A stretch of DNA of 64,000 nt from Watersipora subatra (taxonomy: Eukaryota; Bryozoa; Gymnolaemata; Cheilostomatida; Watersiporidae), in assembly GCF_963576615.1 (NCBI RefSeq), contig NC_088715.1, positions 50,322,007-50,386,006 on the forward strand, read 5' to 3'. Positions 1 through 12,515 of this stretch are shown here, piece after piece. The notes under the pieces were generated by a model. The model searched no databases and was not told the DNA's origin. It was given only the letters and a program-made list of their open reading frames with translations. The stretch's first letter is position 1. Each line of letters opens with the position of its first letter. The position numbers were made by a program, and so were the translations under genes.

Positions 1-246
1 ACTAAATCGGTAACTGAACAATTAATATTGCAGGTTTTTATATGCATGTAGTGTAGCAATCCTTACTTTTTCACCAATTTTAGATTTTGGCTTTGTTGAA
101 ACTACTGAAATTCATTCACTCCTCGCTGCCCTTTATATAAGAAAATTGCTGCCATGGAAATCCCCTTTGGCAAACTGCCAAATTCTCTCCCCCCTAAAAT
201 CCCAAAATTCTCCCCAGGGGGAATTCATCCTGTTTAAGAACCACTG
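1..246 (-). mobile_element. Terminal fragment of a Buster-like hAT transposon
   Basis: Read on the minus strand, the fragment starts at 246 with CAGTGGTTCTTAAACAGG, the CAGNGGTTCT type of terminus typical of Buster/ZBED-like hAT elements. It is followed directly by ATATAGTT (247-254). The same octamer precedes the opposite hAT terminus at 11461-11468 (ATATAGTT then CAGTGATTCTTGACC). The two ends therefore look like the two sides of one type of insertion with an 8-bp target duplication. No transposase coding is recognisable in these 246 bases. The rest of this copy lies off the window. Confidence 0.6.
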
Positions 247-1734
247 ATATAGTTTAATAACCTTTTACCGCCTTTGAATGTATAAATATCAACCAACACA
301 AAATGCACAGAGATAGAAAAACTCATAAGAAATCTCTGATTCAACTTTAAAGGTATTACCAAAGCCTTTTTGGACAGCTATCAACACCTATTCTTGCCAT
401 TTGATGATACTATCGCTTTATATGTATTTATTTACTTATTATTAACCCCTTTTAAATATTAAATGTTTAATGACACTGTGGTTTGAAAAGACAGTGGGTA
501 AAATGCAGACATTTATGATACTGAAAATTAAACTCATTCATTTAATCTCCTTTGATTACCCACACTTTTAATGAAAATAAAAGATTTGCAGTAGTATACA
601 CGTGTGCCTACTCAAAAAATTATTAGCAGTTTATCTGGAATGCATCTTATTATGATTAAAATAAACGTTACATATTTGTGTGTATCATAAAACCTGCATT
701 TAACAGGTTCTACAGGTATACATTATATTACTGTCATGCTTATATACAAACAAACTTTGACATGTGAAGTCAAATTATTTCAATATTTGTTGTTCGTGTC
801 TTAACTATCATATGTAAACGCAAACTTTATGACAAAAAAGTGATGGAATTCAGATTTAACCCAAACCTATCAATAAGCAACTAAGTGTTTAGAATTGCTT
901 GAACCGCTTATGAAACATGGTTTAGAAATATAAATTACGTATTTACCTTAAAAATAGAAAGCACGTATTTAGTTCTTTCCATATTTGATTTCTTCGTAGC
1001 AAACAAATTAAAATTGAAGGTTATCATAATGGTTAACACAAATATTTCTAATAAAATCTTTAATTCTAAAACTTGTATTTATTAAAATGCTGAAACTAGC
1101 AAAATCCTAATAAATCTTTATACTTAAACGTACTGAAACATGCAGGTTTTTCACTAAACGGTGGAAATTGTGATTAAATATTAGACTCTACTTCATCAAG
1201 CGTAACTTTGAAAATAAAACATTCAAATTTTTATAAAAAAATAATGAGCCAAAATAGTCTGAAGTGTTCATGGTAAAACTGAAAGCTACAAAAATTATTA
1301 AAAAGGGTGATTAAGTTAGTTTGAGTTCTGCTTGGTGTAAGTTAGAGCAACTTATGCTGTGTATCATTATCACCATATCTGTTTATGTACGCTCTACTTT
1401 TTTGACTTACAAATTCTGCACCTCCTCTCTATTGATTTAAGACAATGTGACAATGTAACCTTACTTTATGAATGCCTGTTTTATGTTATGCATTTGTATA
1501 GTCTGTTTTTAGCATATTTATCTTTAGTATTTACTGATTTTTGGTGTTTATTTTGGAATTAAAAGAGGATTTTGTAGGAACTACACGCAATTAAAACAAT
1601 TAATATGGATTTCTACGTAAATAATTGATCCAATGTAGAGACAGCCATGACACCCTCACAGAAGTAGGTAATGCAGATTATATAACTTTGGATGTGGCGG
1701 TTTGACTGTATTTGAATCAGTAAGAACCCAAAAG

Positions 1735-2045
1735 GAAACAACAGTTGTTTACTGGTTAGGGCGTTGACTTTTGATTGATAGGTCAGTGGTTCAATTCGCT
1801 TACGGATCATTGGAGGTGCTATGAAGGATGTCCAACTATCATCGCAACTGAGCTAAGCCCGTATATCGGTGTTGATGAGAATAGGTGGCTAGCAACCATG
1901 CAGGACTAAAAACAAAACCTGACAAACGGCGGAGAAGCTCTTCTGCAAGCTAACCGCCAGCTAGCTAGTAAGGATGTCGGAAGTCAAAACACCAAACAGA
2001 AGGTCAAAACCACTGTCGAAACCTGCCGAGAACAGTCATGTTTTT
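1735..2045 (+). mobile_element. tRNA-derived SINE (unit A)
   Basis: A tRNA-like head at 1747-1800 has an A-box-like TGGTTAGGGCG, an anticodon-arm-like GACTTTTGATTGATAGGTC and a B-box GGTTCAATTCG, one base off the GGTTCRANYC consensus. A tRNA-unrelated body follows to about 2045. The same element lies at equivalent positions in the other two units, so the three copies come from segmental duplication and not from three insertions. Confidence 0.6.
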
Positions 2046-2712
2046 AGGAAGTAAGGGAGAACCATGAATGCCAGCGGCTTCACAGAATATGCACATACAG
2101 AAAGAGAAATACTTAGAAGTTTGAATGAATAACACTTTAAAGTATTAAGCTAAAACTGTAGCTATATAATTTTTCAGATAAATTTTAGGTTTAGCAGGAA
2201 ACTTTAAAATTTTTTATAACTTTTAATACTTTAATTTTTTTAAACTTTTAAAAAGCTTTTACTTGGTTTATCAAATATATAAGTAAATAGATAAATCAAC
2301 AAAACCTTAACAATTTCACAGTCAGTTGTACTTGAGCATATATCAATTGTATTTTAAGGCGTTTAATGCAGCAAAATCTGTGAAGTAAATATTATTGTTT
2401 CAAATCCTTTACTGCAAAAGCCATATATAAAAATAGAGTTTGGTTTGCTCAGGAAAATTGTCTACAATCTATATGTATATATTTTGGCCTGAACGCAAAA
2501 GCAAGAGGTGGTAATATTTGTTTTCTTTTGAAGATTTTAGCATGATAGTTTTTCTATTTATGTTTGCGGAAAGTTTATAAGCCAATGAACTTTTTGTTTA
2601 GTTTTGACAAGCACCAAAATATGAAACTCTAGTGAATTAAATTTTGATTTTGTGGTAGCATTTTAAAAAAAAAATTTATTATTTAACCCACCTATTAGGC
2701 TATTACAATCAT

Positions 2713-3749
2713 TAATAGAGTTGCCCCGATTCTAATATCGGAAACGGTATCGGTGCCGATATGGGTGTTAAGTATCTGAATCGGTATCGACCGATCTTTC
2801 CTTAAAAAATTGGAAACTTCAGATACTTTTTACAGGTCAACTACTTAGCAGAAAACCGTTTTTTAGCCTGCTACACTAACAAAAAATTATCAGCTGCAAG
2901 TTCCTTTTTTTTACCTAATGAATTCAGAGCCTGTCACACAATCTAATTCATGTCTATAGCCTAATAAACATCCACACAGCTGAGGAATATTTTGGCTTTA
3001 GTCAGGACGTAATCACAAAGTGCAGTATTTTCTAATTACAGCGATATGATTTATTGCAGCCAATCACGAACAAAAGAACAATCATGAGAAACAAGAATGC
3101 AGTGTAATGTTTCGATTTACTAGCATTACGAAGTTAATTTGAGCAGCCGATGCATAAAGTTATTTATCTCTCTTTTGATCCTGACTATATGATGTATGGC
3201 TTGTATCGCATAAAATAACCTCAGTGGCTTATCGGTATTTAGCCTGTCCTTCATCATCTGTGGCACGTGAGTCCTTTTCCAGTACTACTGGCTACATCGA
3301 TAGTGATAGAAGATAAAGACATCTCCCTGAGATAATTGAATCACTCATGGTAAATAAACGAAACATTTATTTGCTCTAAACAGTACAGGCGCAGCAGTTT
3401 GTTCAGCAGTAAAAGAAAGACTTAATTATCACAGATAAAGCTGTACCACTAACAGTAATTCCATTATTAATAACAGATTTCAAGGACCATGGACTGTTTT
3501 GTTACTAGATGCACGGTATGGCAGTATGTGAATGTATATATATATGTATGTCTTTTTACATACTTACAAACAAATAATACAGCAATATTTACATTTTCTT
3601 TGCATTATATTTACATAATAAAATTAACAATTATCTATGCAACCCAAAAGATTTGATTCGGTATCTGAATCGGATTACTTTTCAATGAGAATCGGTATAT
3701 CGAATCGGTATCTGAATCGGCTGGTGAAATTAGAATCGGGGCATCCTCT
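2713..3749. mobile_element. Nonautonomous hAT-type element (MITE) with 8-bp TSD, unit A
   Basis: Terminal inverted repeats read TAGAGTTGCCCCGATTCTAAT on the left and, reverse-complemented, AGAGGATGCCCCGATTCTAAT on the right. Subterminal repeats are rich in CGGTATCGG/GAATCGG. The 8-base direct repeat ACAATCAT flanks it at 2705-2712 and 3750-3757. The third unit shows the uninterrupted site (ATTACAATCAAAGTATC at about 25343). There is no transposase ORF; the short ORFs inside are not coding. TSD length and architecture point to the hAT superfamily. Confidence 0.75.
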
Positions 3750-4728
3750 ACAATCATATTATCAAATTATAAAAAAATATTTAACTAAATTGTATCCAAA
3801 CTTTTGTTTTAGTTTATGGAATTTTTTTAAATACTAATTAATAGAACAATTTAGAACTATTACAAAGTTTTTAGTATAATCGTTGAGACAGAAGCCTGAA
3901 TATTTTTAGAAAAGAATTTTTTACAAAGTTTAATTGCATTTGCTGTTAAAAACAGTTTTGCAGATTACTGTACTAATAAGTGTATGTTCAAAGTGCGCTC
4001 TTTCAAAAATTAGGCTTAACAAAACATCCTTTTTAATATTATTCCACCGTGATAATCAATTAAAACAAGCTAAATGTAACATCTGTGGACAATTAAAGCG
4101 CTTGTATGATTGTAGTCTAAAATGCAGTTAACAATGATCAGCAGTCAAGAAACGAATAGGCAGTGGTATCACTTGTTTAACTGTATTTGGACAATGAATA
4201 AAAAGAATTTCACTCTCTCATATATGTAGACGAGAAAGCATAAAAAAAACATAAACAGTGCACACGTATTTTTTCTTAAGTTTTTTTACAGATTTAGCGG
4301 TATAGAAGAAGATTGGCAAGTATGATCGCTAAGTAGTTTAAAAAACGCAACTGGGCTTTTTTTATTTAAAACCAACATAATGCTGATGCTACAGAGAATA
4401 ATTTAAAATGGAAAAAGCAGCAATTGAACCTTGAAGGCAACTCTAGCCCCTGTGATGTTTTCAAATATGAGATGATCCTTTAAACCACTTTTAGATGTTT
4501 TTTATGGGCTCTAAAATGTACACAACACAATTTGTTGCAGAATAAACGGAAAATTTCTGAGTAGAATAAGTAAAGAGTTGTGAGGAAAACTATGCTTCCT
4601 CTTTCTTAATTACAGTGCCAGAAACAACCTATCACGGATAAAGCGTGTAGACCTATAAATATTATAAAAAGGGAAGCTTGATGAATTTTCTAAAACCAAA
4701 TTTTTTTGTGTTCTTTTTAGGGCTCACA

Positions 4729-4955
4729 GTTTCCATGGTGACCTATTTTGCAAGCTGTAAGCGCATCTCAAGTGTATTCCAGCAAAAGGCTAGCGCTAAT
4801 CTAATTATTAATGGGTGGTCTAAATCTTCCCTAGCAATAAATGTGACGTCTGGTTGACATCTATCAATCATCACACACCACCTGTTTGATTGGCGGATAG
4901 GTTACTGATTCCATCTGGTGACTCACCATTGTTCCATTAGATATCTGCTTATAAG
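4729..4955 (+). promoter_or_regulatory. Conserved core promoter of copy A
   Basis: Four blocks are shared with copies B and C. GTTTCCATGGTGACC (4729-4743) is an imperfect palindrome resembling an RFX X-box. GCTAATCTAATTAT (4795-4808), with TAAT homeodomain-type cores, is identical in all three genes. TGACTCA (4919-4925), a perfect AP-1/bZIP consensus, sits in TCTGGTGACTCA. TATAAG (4950-4955) lies exactly 24 bases after TGACTCA in every copy. Transcription is expected to start near 4980. Factor names are inference from motif resemblance; the conservation against diverged copy C is what the sequence shows. Confidence 0.7.
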
Positions 4956-4979
4956 CAGAACTTGAGCTTGAAGAGAGTC

Positions 4980-5109
4980 ACTAAGCGCAGAGATAGCAAA
5001 CAGTGTTGATCACTGGCATACAAAGGAAATACAACTTACACTATCAGTTGATCTGATTTGTAGTACATTTAAGTTTTATTAGGTTTAGATTGTTTCCAGA
5101 ACTTTTAGG
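4980..5109 (+). other. 5' UTR exon 1 of copy A
   Basis: The exon runs from the predicted start (about 30 bases after TATAAG) to the donor TTTTAG|GGTAAG at 5110. It contains no ATG. The following intron is 5110-5266, ending TTTGCAG; its 157-base length is the same in all three copies. The 5' end is estimated. Confidence 0.6.
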
Positions 5110-5267
5110 GTAAGTCAAAGTTTTTGGTATATCACTGATACTGCCACAATATTTTATGTTGATATTTTTAATCATGTGGTTTTGGAGTTTGCTATAACAA
5201 CAGTCTTGTGAGTTAAAAAAACTTTTAACCTAATTCAAGGTTTTAAACTCTCACCTATGTTTGCAGA

Positions 5268-8200
5268 ATGACTCGATTTGCTCAGATCATATGCGCCTTC
5301 ATCACCGTGTTAGTCGTATCACAAGCAATGACTATCGACTGGAGAGAAAGAGCTAATGCTATACAGAGTAACTACAGAACTTGGGATCCAACTCAATCTG
5401 GATCAGACAATGGAAACACTAATGGTGTTGGTGAGTAGAGTAGTTACACACTATCAGAAGTAGTTATTTTAGCAGAGAGGCAAACAAGAGTTTCTGAACA
5501 CTGCCGGATGAGATTCTGGAGAAATTATAAGCAATATTGAGCATATTAGTAGATGTAGTAGATTACAATTAGCTGGCTTAACAGTTCAAAAGTAAGTTTT
5601 ATCTATCACCTGTAGTTTTGTTGGTTTAATTAATTTAGCAAAAAAGTCATGAACTTTGTCCAAAATAGCTAACTTTAGGTAATATTTTTCCAGGAAACAC
5701 AAGAGGAACTCAGAATGGAAATGGTAACAATGGCGTCTCAAATGGAAATGTCAATGGCAACAAGTAAGAGCTATTTAAACCTTAACTCATTTGTTTTAAA
5801 GTTGCAAATCTGTTCTGCAGAAACAACTAACATGGCTGAAACATTTTACTTATGTTAAATAATTCACTATTATAGCAACACTGGAAGTGGAATTGGTAAT
5901 GTAAATGGAAATGGAAACAATGGAGCAGATAATGGAAATGCTAATGGTAATGGGTAAGTTTTATAACTATTTTTTGCCGTTCAGATTCAGTTATTAAGTT
6001 TACCTCCAGTTCAAGAGTTTCCAAGATTTAAAAGATATATTATTTATTCTAATACTTTTTTAGAAATGATGGCCATGACACCGGTAACAGAAATGGAAAT
6101 TCCAACAATGGTACATACAATGGTAACTTTAATGGAAACCATGATGAGGGAGTTGAGAATGGAAATGAGAATGGCAATGCTAATGCTGGAGATGTCAATG
6201 GAAACAACAATGGTAACATGAACATGGGAGACCTCAATGGAAATGCCAATGGAAATGGTAAGTTATTCTATTATGTTTGACGCGCTTGAAGACCTTAAAG
6301 AAACTAAATAAAAGCAAATATTCACTGTATGTGGAAAGCAAATATTTACTGTATGTAGTTTCATAGCATTTTTATTTAACTAATTTAGGCTATATAAAAC
6401 TTTGGTATTAGTCATTTGCCTATTATTACCAATATATATATATATATAATATAATATATATATATTTTACCAATATTAAAATTTAAAGTATACACTGACT
6501 ATTCATATTGTAATCTAAAACTTTTCTATTTAAAAATACAAATTTCTTTTTAGGTAATGATGGTAAGAACCAGGGTAATACCAATGGAAATGGTAACAAA
6601 GGAGAAGCAAATGGAAATGCTAATGGAAATGAGAACTACGGTGCTGGTAACGGTAACTCCAATGGTAACAGCAACAGTGGAGATCAGAATGGTAACGGTA
6701 ATGGCAATCTAAACAGCGGAGATGAAAATGGCAACTTTAATGGTGTGGAGAACGCAGGAAGTGGAAACGGAAACGACAATGGAAACAGTAAGTATTCATG
6801 TCTTATTAAGGAACTAAGTATTTAAGTAATTTTTTACAAGTTTTAACTTAAAGGTAAAAAAAGTGTTGTTAAAATATTAAGCAAGATTTGATTATGTATT
6901 TGCAGAAAACAATGGAACTAACAATGGTAATGTAAATGGGGATGGAAACATCGGCAACAACAATGGTGTTGAAAATGGAAACAGTAACAACTGTGATGGT
7001 AATGGTAATGCCAATGGACTGTCCAACCTTGGAAATGACAATGGTGGCACCAACGGTAACTCCAATGTAGGATCTTCTAATGGAAACAACAATGGTAACA
7101 GCAACACCGGTAACAACAATGGCCATGACAATGGAAATGGAAACTCTGGAGATGGCAACGGTAATGGAAATGGCTCAAATAACGGTGGAGATGGCAATGG
7201 AGCTGTTAACGGAAATGGGTAAGTCAAAACATATGCATAACTGTATATTTCGTTACTTGAAGGAGCTTGAATTAGGGTTGGAAAGATGTTTAACCACAAG
7301 CGATTAAACATTCTGCTGTAACCTATTTTGTCTATTCTCAGCAACAATGGTGACTCTAATGGCAATGGCAATGGTGGAAATAATGAAGGAAGCTATAACG
7401 GAGTCGCAAATGGAAATAGAAACAGTGGTGACAACAATGGTAATACACAACCCAATTAAAGTCTTGAGCTTTGTATTTGAATGTTAGTCCTCAAAACTCT
7501 TGCAAAATGGTATCTTTAAAAAATTAACAATTAGTGATATTTCAACAGGAAATGGAAATGGAGGTAGCAACATTGGAGATTCTAATGGTTCCAACAGCGG
7601 TAACTCTAACAATGGAGACAGCAATGGTAATGGTGTTGGAAATTCAAACAGTGGAAGCAGCAATGGTCTTACTGTTGGAAATGGCAATTATGGCTCTGAC
7701 AACGGCAATGCTGTTGGCAACAGTGAGTAGAAATTTTCAATGAAACAAGCACTTGATTGGATAAACTGTGTAACCACAGATAATCAACTTTGAGAAAGGT
7801 TTGAAAAAGCTTTGAAACAAATTTTTAATTTTTAGGCAATGCTGGAAATAACAACGGCGTTAATAGTGGTAACAGCAACAGTGGTAACAACAATGGCAAC
7901 AACGGTGGAAACGGTAACAATGGTGAATCTAACGGAGTTGGAAATGGCAATGAAAACTACGGAAACAACAATGGTAATGATATCGGAAATTCAAACACTG
8001 GAAATGGAAATGGTGCTGGAAGCGGTAACAGCAACACTGGCTCAAACAATGGTGGAGAAATTGGAAATGGAAACTCCGGCAATGACAATGGAGTTGGCAA
8101 TGGTAAGTAACAGTGCTATACTGATTAATGGTTAGGTTACAAGTCTTCTCTCTGCTAAAAATGTTTAAGTCATCACCTTGCTATAATTTCATTTTGTTGT

Positions 8201-10766
8201 ACAGGAAATGATAACAATGGCAATGGAAATGGAGGAGTAAATGGAAACAGTAACTCCGGAGATCATAATGGAGGTTTGAATGGAAATGATAACACTGGTA
8301 ACAGCAATGGTGAAATCAACGGTAATGGTAACTACGGAAGCAACAATGGAAATGAGAACGGAAATGAAAATGCAGGAAATGCTAATGGTAAGGAACAATC
8401 ATCAGTTTTGGCATTCACCAATCCAAAAGATTTTTCCACAAAGTATCTCATTTAGTAAATAAGTTAAGATTAGAAGCCCTAACAGAATTTATTCTAAAGA
8501 GAATATCAGAACTGAAACAAAATTAAAACATTTATTTGAAAAGAGTAGTTTTTTTTTGCTGTTTAGCTGTATCTGGCTTTGACTCGACCAACGAATTTAC
8601 TGAAACTTAGCAATTTGTAACAGGTCTCTTGGTCATTTCTGTTGTTTTGCATATAAGGTTGCAATCGGTGCAAAAAGTTTTGACAAATGAAAATGACTGA
8701 CTATGGTAGACATATCCTGTTGTGTTTTACTACTTTCTTTACATAAAGAATAACTGCACTTTTAGTAAATCTATATTAAATTTTTAGGTGTTGGCAATGG
8801 AAATGACAACAATGGGTCAGACAATGGTAACAACAATGGTAATCTCAATGAAGGAAGTCAGAATGGACAAGACAATGGAAACCTCAATGATGGACATAAC
8901 AACGGCCAAACCAACGGTGAGCATTGAATCTTTGAAATTCGAAACGAAGCAGATTATTGAGTTATAGGAGACTTTTAAAACTCTACAGAAGAGAACTCTG
9001 AATTTAAAAGTTGTTTTGAGTTTTACTGCAGCTTATTAAAATGTTGATATATTTTATAGGCAATGAAAACACTGGCAGCGAAAATGGTTTAGATAATGGT
9101 AATGATAACCTTGGCAACAACAATGGTGTTGACAACGGAAATGTAAACGCTGGCAGCGGAAACGGAAGAGAGAGCGGTAATGAAAATATAGGCAGTGGAA
9201 ATGGAGGACAAAATGGCAATGCCAACCAGGGTAGTGACAATGGAGTTGGAAATGGTAAGTCAGAGTGTTATCATTTCCTCTAACAAACCACAATGCTTTA
9301 CAGTTTAAAAATACTTATTTATGTGCTGGCTACTTTGTTTGCAATCTCATAAAGATTTCACTGTTTTAAAGAACGTTATAAATTATTCTTTGTTTTAAAG
9401 GTAACAACAATGAGGGAGATGCAAATGGAGTGTATAATGGAAATGTGAATGATGGCAGCAACAATGGACAAGATAACGGAAATGAAAACATTGGTTCTAA
9501 CAACGGCGCAGGTAAGCAAATGTTTTAACCTTGCATCAGTTTTCTTAAATATCTGCAAATACTTACTTTCATCGCATTGTTACTTGAATGCAAATCTGTC
9601 TTACTTTGGAAAACAAATGGCGTAGTATTAATTCCAAAGCTCAGGCAGAAAATTCAGGTCTCTGTAATTACAAGTGAGAGTAAAGTAAGAGCGTGACGTT
9701 ATGTAAAACATTCAGTGAAAGGCTTTTTTACTGGCTTGTCTTTTAAACAGAAACTGGCAGTTCTAGGATACTACTTTCTCATCAATGTTAAAAGGAATGA
9801 GCTGAAATAGCTAATGCGAGCAACTCTCTAGTGTGAACAACTCTTTTTATAACTCTGCATCTAATATTTTAGGTAACGGAAATGTAAATAATGGAGATGG
9901 TAATGGAGTAGGAAATGGAAACACCAATGATGGACAGAACAATGGAAATGGTGAGTAATAAAAACAAATAATAAAAGCAGAAATATTTTAAAACAATGTT
10001 TGAATAGCTCTACGCTTTTTGCAACATGATGTTCATATTCGTCGTAATCTAATCATTTCTTATTTCTGTAATCTACAGACAATGGAAATGCCAATGAGGG
10101 GTTAAACAATGGCGTTGGAAATGGTAACAACAATGATGGTAATGGTAACGGACAAGGAAATGGAAATGGTAATGTTGGTTCTGGTAATGGTGTCAACAAT
10201 GGAAACGGCAATGTCGGCTCTAACAATGGCAGTGGTAAGTTATCACTATGTGCCTTTCATTATATCTCCACAATATCATTAAGTTTTAGAGCAATCAAGT
10301 GACAGAAATAATTATCAATGGCTTTTGCAGCTATATTTCAAGAATAAGTCCACATAAATAATAATTTCATCAGATAATACGTTTGATAACTCTCTTTAGA
10401 TAGCCATTAGTCTAAAGTTTCATACCTAAACTTTTGGTGAAGGTGTTCTTTTACCAACAAAATCAACTTTTCACATCTAGTATTTCTGTAATAATACGTT
10501 TTATTGTATACAAACGGTAGTAAGTTTTTATTATTATTTATTTGCGCTGGTGTTTGGAGTCCTACTAGTGGCTTACATTCAACTTTATAACAAAACCTAT
10601 TTCTCAGAGCATGTGCTAATGTGTTCTTTACATTTTATTAACAGGAAATGGCAACGGAAACAATGATTCTGGCTCTTCCAGTGGTGGAGTTGTCTCTTAC
10701 ACAGTAGATCCCAACGCATGGAGAAAGTATCTCTCCCAAGGAAGTGGCAGATCAAAATACTGGTAA
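5268..10766 (+). CDS. Secreted Asn/Gly 13-residue-repeat protein, copy A (16 coding exons, 854 aa)
   Basis: Exons: 5268-5430, 5694-5763, 5876-5953, 6064-6257, 6554-6787, 6906-7218, 7342-7439, 7549-7722, 7836-8102, 8205-8387, 8788-8916, 9060-9254, 9401-9511, 9873-9950, 10079-10234, 10645-10766. All introns are GT-AG and the frame is open throughout. Residues 1-20 (MTRFAQIICAFITVLVVSQA) are a signal peptide. Residues 21-54 are the conserved head with WRERANAIQSNYRTWD, and 55-65 an irregular linker. Residues 66-819 are exactly 58 units of NxGxxNGxxNGNx. Residues 820-854 are a Ser/Gly linker plus VDPNAWRKYLSQGSGRSKYW. The only mature-region Cys is C276 (codon 6992-6994), replacing the invariant Gly of repeat 17; B and C keep Gly. 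The start follows a 157-bp 5' UTR intron. I do not recognise the family. Secretion is well supported; a structural, adhesive or surface-coat role is inference. Confidence 0.9.
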
Positions 10767-11168
10767 TAAGCAGTCAAACAGAATTTTTCTCAACGACTCT
10801 TCAGATGGAGGAATAGCTCTCACATAATCAAAAAATTAGAAAAATGTGACCTCAAAGAGACTTTAGGTTTAAAAAACTACTAAATTATTTTATAGGCCAA
10901 AGATTTATTATATTTTTGTAAGCGACAATCTTTGGGGTTATTGTCTCAAGACTTGGTCCTAACTGTTGCTCATCCTTGTCAACACACTGTGTTTTAGTGT
11001 TTAGTTGTGCAAACATGTAAACAAAGCAAAATTATTTTGCTGTCTATTTTCCTGCCAGATTATAATTTATTTAATGTCTTATCTGTTCTATTTTGTTGTG
11101 TTTGAATCAAGTTATGAATTCTGTGTAGGGCAGATATTCTACAGTGAGTGAGCATTCAAATGTGTTTA

Positions 11169-11174
11169 AATAAA
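11169..11174 (+). terminator. Polyadenylation signal of copy A
   Basis: AATAAA about 400 bases after the stop codon. The equivalent AATAAA is present in copy B. A second AATAAA at 11239-11244 is an alternative. Confidence 0.45.
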
Positions 11175-11468
11175 TATATGTTATTTACCGTAATTCACAG
11201 GCATATTTAAATTTGGACAGAAGAAGCTCTTTGGAGTTAATAAATTGGTACCTTCAGTGGCTAAGACATGGTGTGAAAAAGTGAAGCAGGACTAATTGGC
11301 TACTATTTGATGGGAAGTTAATACATCTGTTAAAAGCCATAAAGTTTTCTCAATTATTGCGGTTTCACATTATTGGATCTAACACAAATATAATCACCAG
11401 CTAAAGACGTTTGTAGATGCTTGTAACACTAGTTACCTTTTTTACAAATGAGTTGCCAGTATATAGTT

Positions 11469-12515
11469 CAGTGATTCTTGACCTTTTTTGCCCCATTCCC
11501 ATTTTTCCAAACCTAAAGACAGAAATTACCCCCTCCCAACTCCTTCAAATAATGCACTGCAACTAGATAGGGAACTTTATGTACATATATAACTTATATA
11601 CATATATTTGCATGTATATATGCATTTATTACAGTCATATTTACATGGAATATTAAAAATGGATGAATATTGAAACTCAATTTATCTATCATTGTAAGAC
11701 AGTCAGCAGACTAGTGCGATTTCTGTGTTTGTTTGGAGCTGACCAAAATTTTGATGTTAGGAGTTGTTGTGGATAGAGCACACCGTAGGTCAGCTTCTAC
11801 TTCCAGACGGTTTCTAGATTTGCTCTTTATGGTTAGCATTGCTAAAAATGCTGACTCGCACAGATATGTGGAAGCAAATGGTATGAGCATCTTGAAAGCT
11901 GCCAGGCTTATGTTGGGATACAATCGTTGGGCCTGAACCCAAAAGTGCTCTATTGACAGCTCCTTGAAGTATTCTTTTAATGCAGAGTTGTTTGTAAGCT
12001 CCAAAAGCTCCTCCGGAAGCTGTTCCGGAATCTCATGGACATTGCGCCTGAAAGGGTCGCGGGTCAGGCTCATCAATTGCTCTGTCCTAGGATCTAACTT
12101 TAGAAAGTATCTCTCAAACTCTGCTATCAAGCTATTCAAGTGATGCTTCATGTCGGTTAGCAGAGAAGCGAAAGGAGCTTTCTTGTCAACTAATGAATGC
12201 AGAACTGGAAAGAAAACTCTTACATTTCCAGTAGACAGTCTTTCCACCCAGAGTTTGAGCTTGTCTTTGAATGCATTGATACTATCAGTTACATTCAACA
12301 CACTTCTGTCTCTACCTTGCATCTTTGTGTTCACTTCATTCATTAAACCAAATATGTCAACCAGGTAAGCAAGATGCTGATGGAAGCCTTCCACCTGCAT
12401 TGAAGCCAGTAGTTTGGGTTTGTTATGAGTTTTCAAGCACTCATTGACCTTTTCTTGTAGATTGAAGAAACGGAGAAGCATTTTACTCTTTGAAAACCAT
12501 CAAACTTTGGTAACC
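11469..12515 (-). mobile_element. Truncated Buster/ZBED-like hAT transposon between units A and B
   Basis: The terminus CAGTGATTCTTGACC starts at 11469, right after the target octamer ATATAGTT (11461-11468). A minus-strand transposase fragment follows. The other end is missing: near 12515 the sequence switches to unit B flank at the position equivalent to about 1490. The element was truncated by the rearrangement that made the junction. Confidence 0.75.

Larger units (their letters stand above)
247..11468 (+). repeat. Duplication unit A (about 11.2 kb)
   Basis: This segment is repeated head to tail downstream with only scattered substitutions and a few indels. For example 1613 corresponds to 12653, 3637 to 14336, 5268 to 15973 and 10764 to 21409. 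It holds a SINE, a hAT-type MITE, the promoter and all of copy A, including the 3' flank. A stretch of about 340 bases around 2160-2500 is missing from unit B. The first 1.25 kb (247-1500) is missing from unit B but is present, diverged, at the start of the third unit (22107 onward). Confidence 0.9.

Noticed and set aside
1741..1800. Functional tRNA genes at this and other tRNA-like segments (33775, 35055, 35318)
   Set aside because: Acceptor stems do not pair, B-boxes are imperfect and each is attached to repeated non-tRNA sequence, as in SINEs.
1613..1810. Minus-strand ORF present in all three units (also 12653-12850 and 24255-24473)
   Set aside because: It overlaps the tRNA-derived SINE head and shows substitutions without coding constraint.
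3637..4131. Small ORFs in the MITE and flank, duplicated at 14336-14830
   Set aside because: They recur only because the unit is duplicated; the first lies inside a nonautonomous element and the second is disrupted in the third unit.
6869..10234. Long ORFs on the antisense strand and in shifted frames over copy A (LPFPLPLP-type and METTMVTATP-type), and their counterparts over copies B and C
   Set aside because: The AAY-GGN repeat seldom makes stops in other frames, so long shadows arise automatically. Only the Asn/Gly frame joins cleanly across all introns with signal peptide and conserved ends.
5268..10766. Asn-rich protein as a sign of Plasmodium or Dictyostelium DNA
   Set aside because: Asn is coupled to Gly in a fixed 13-residue register, and the neighbouring SAP30 gene, SINEs, hAT and TTAA-type elements are animal-like.
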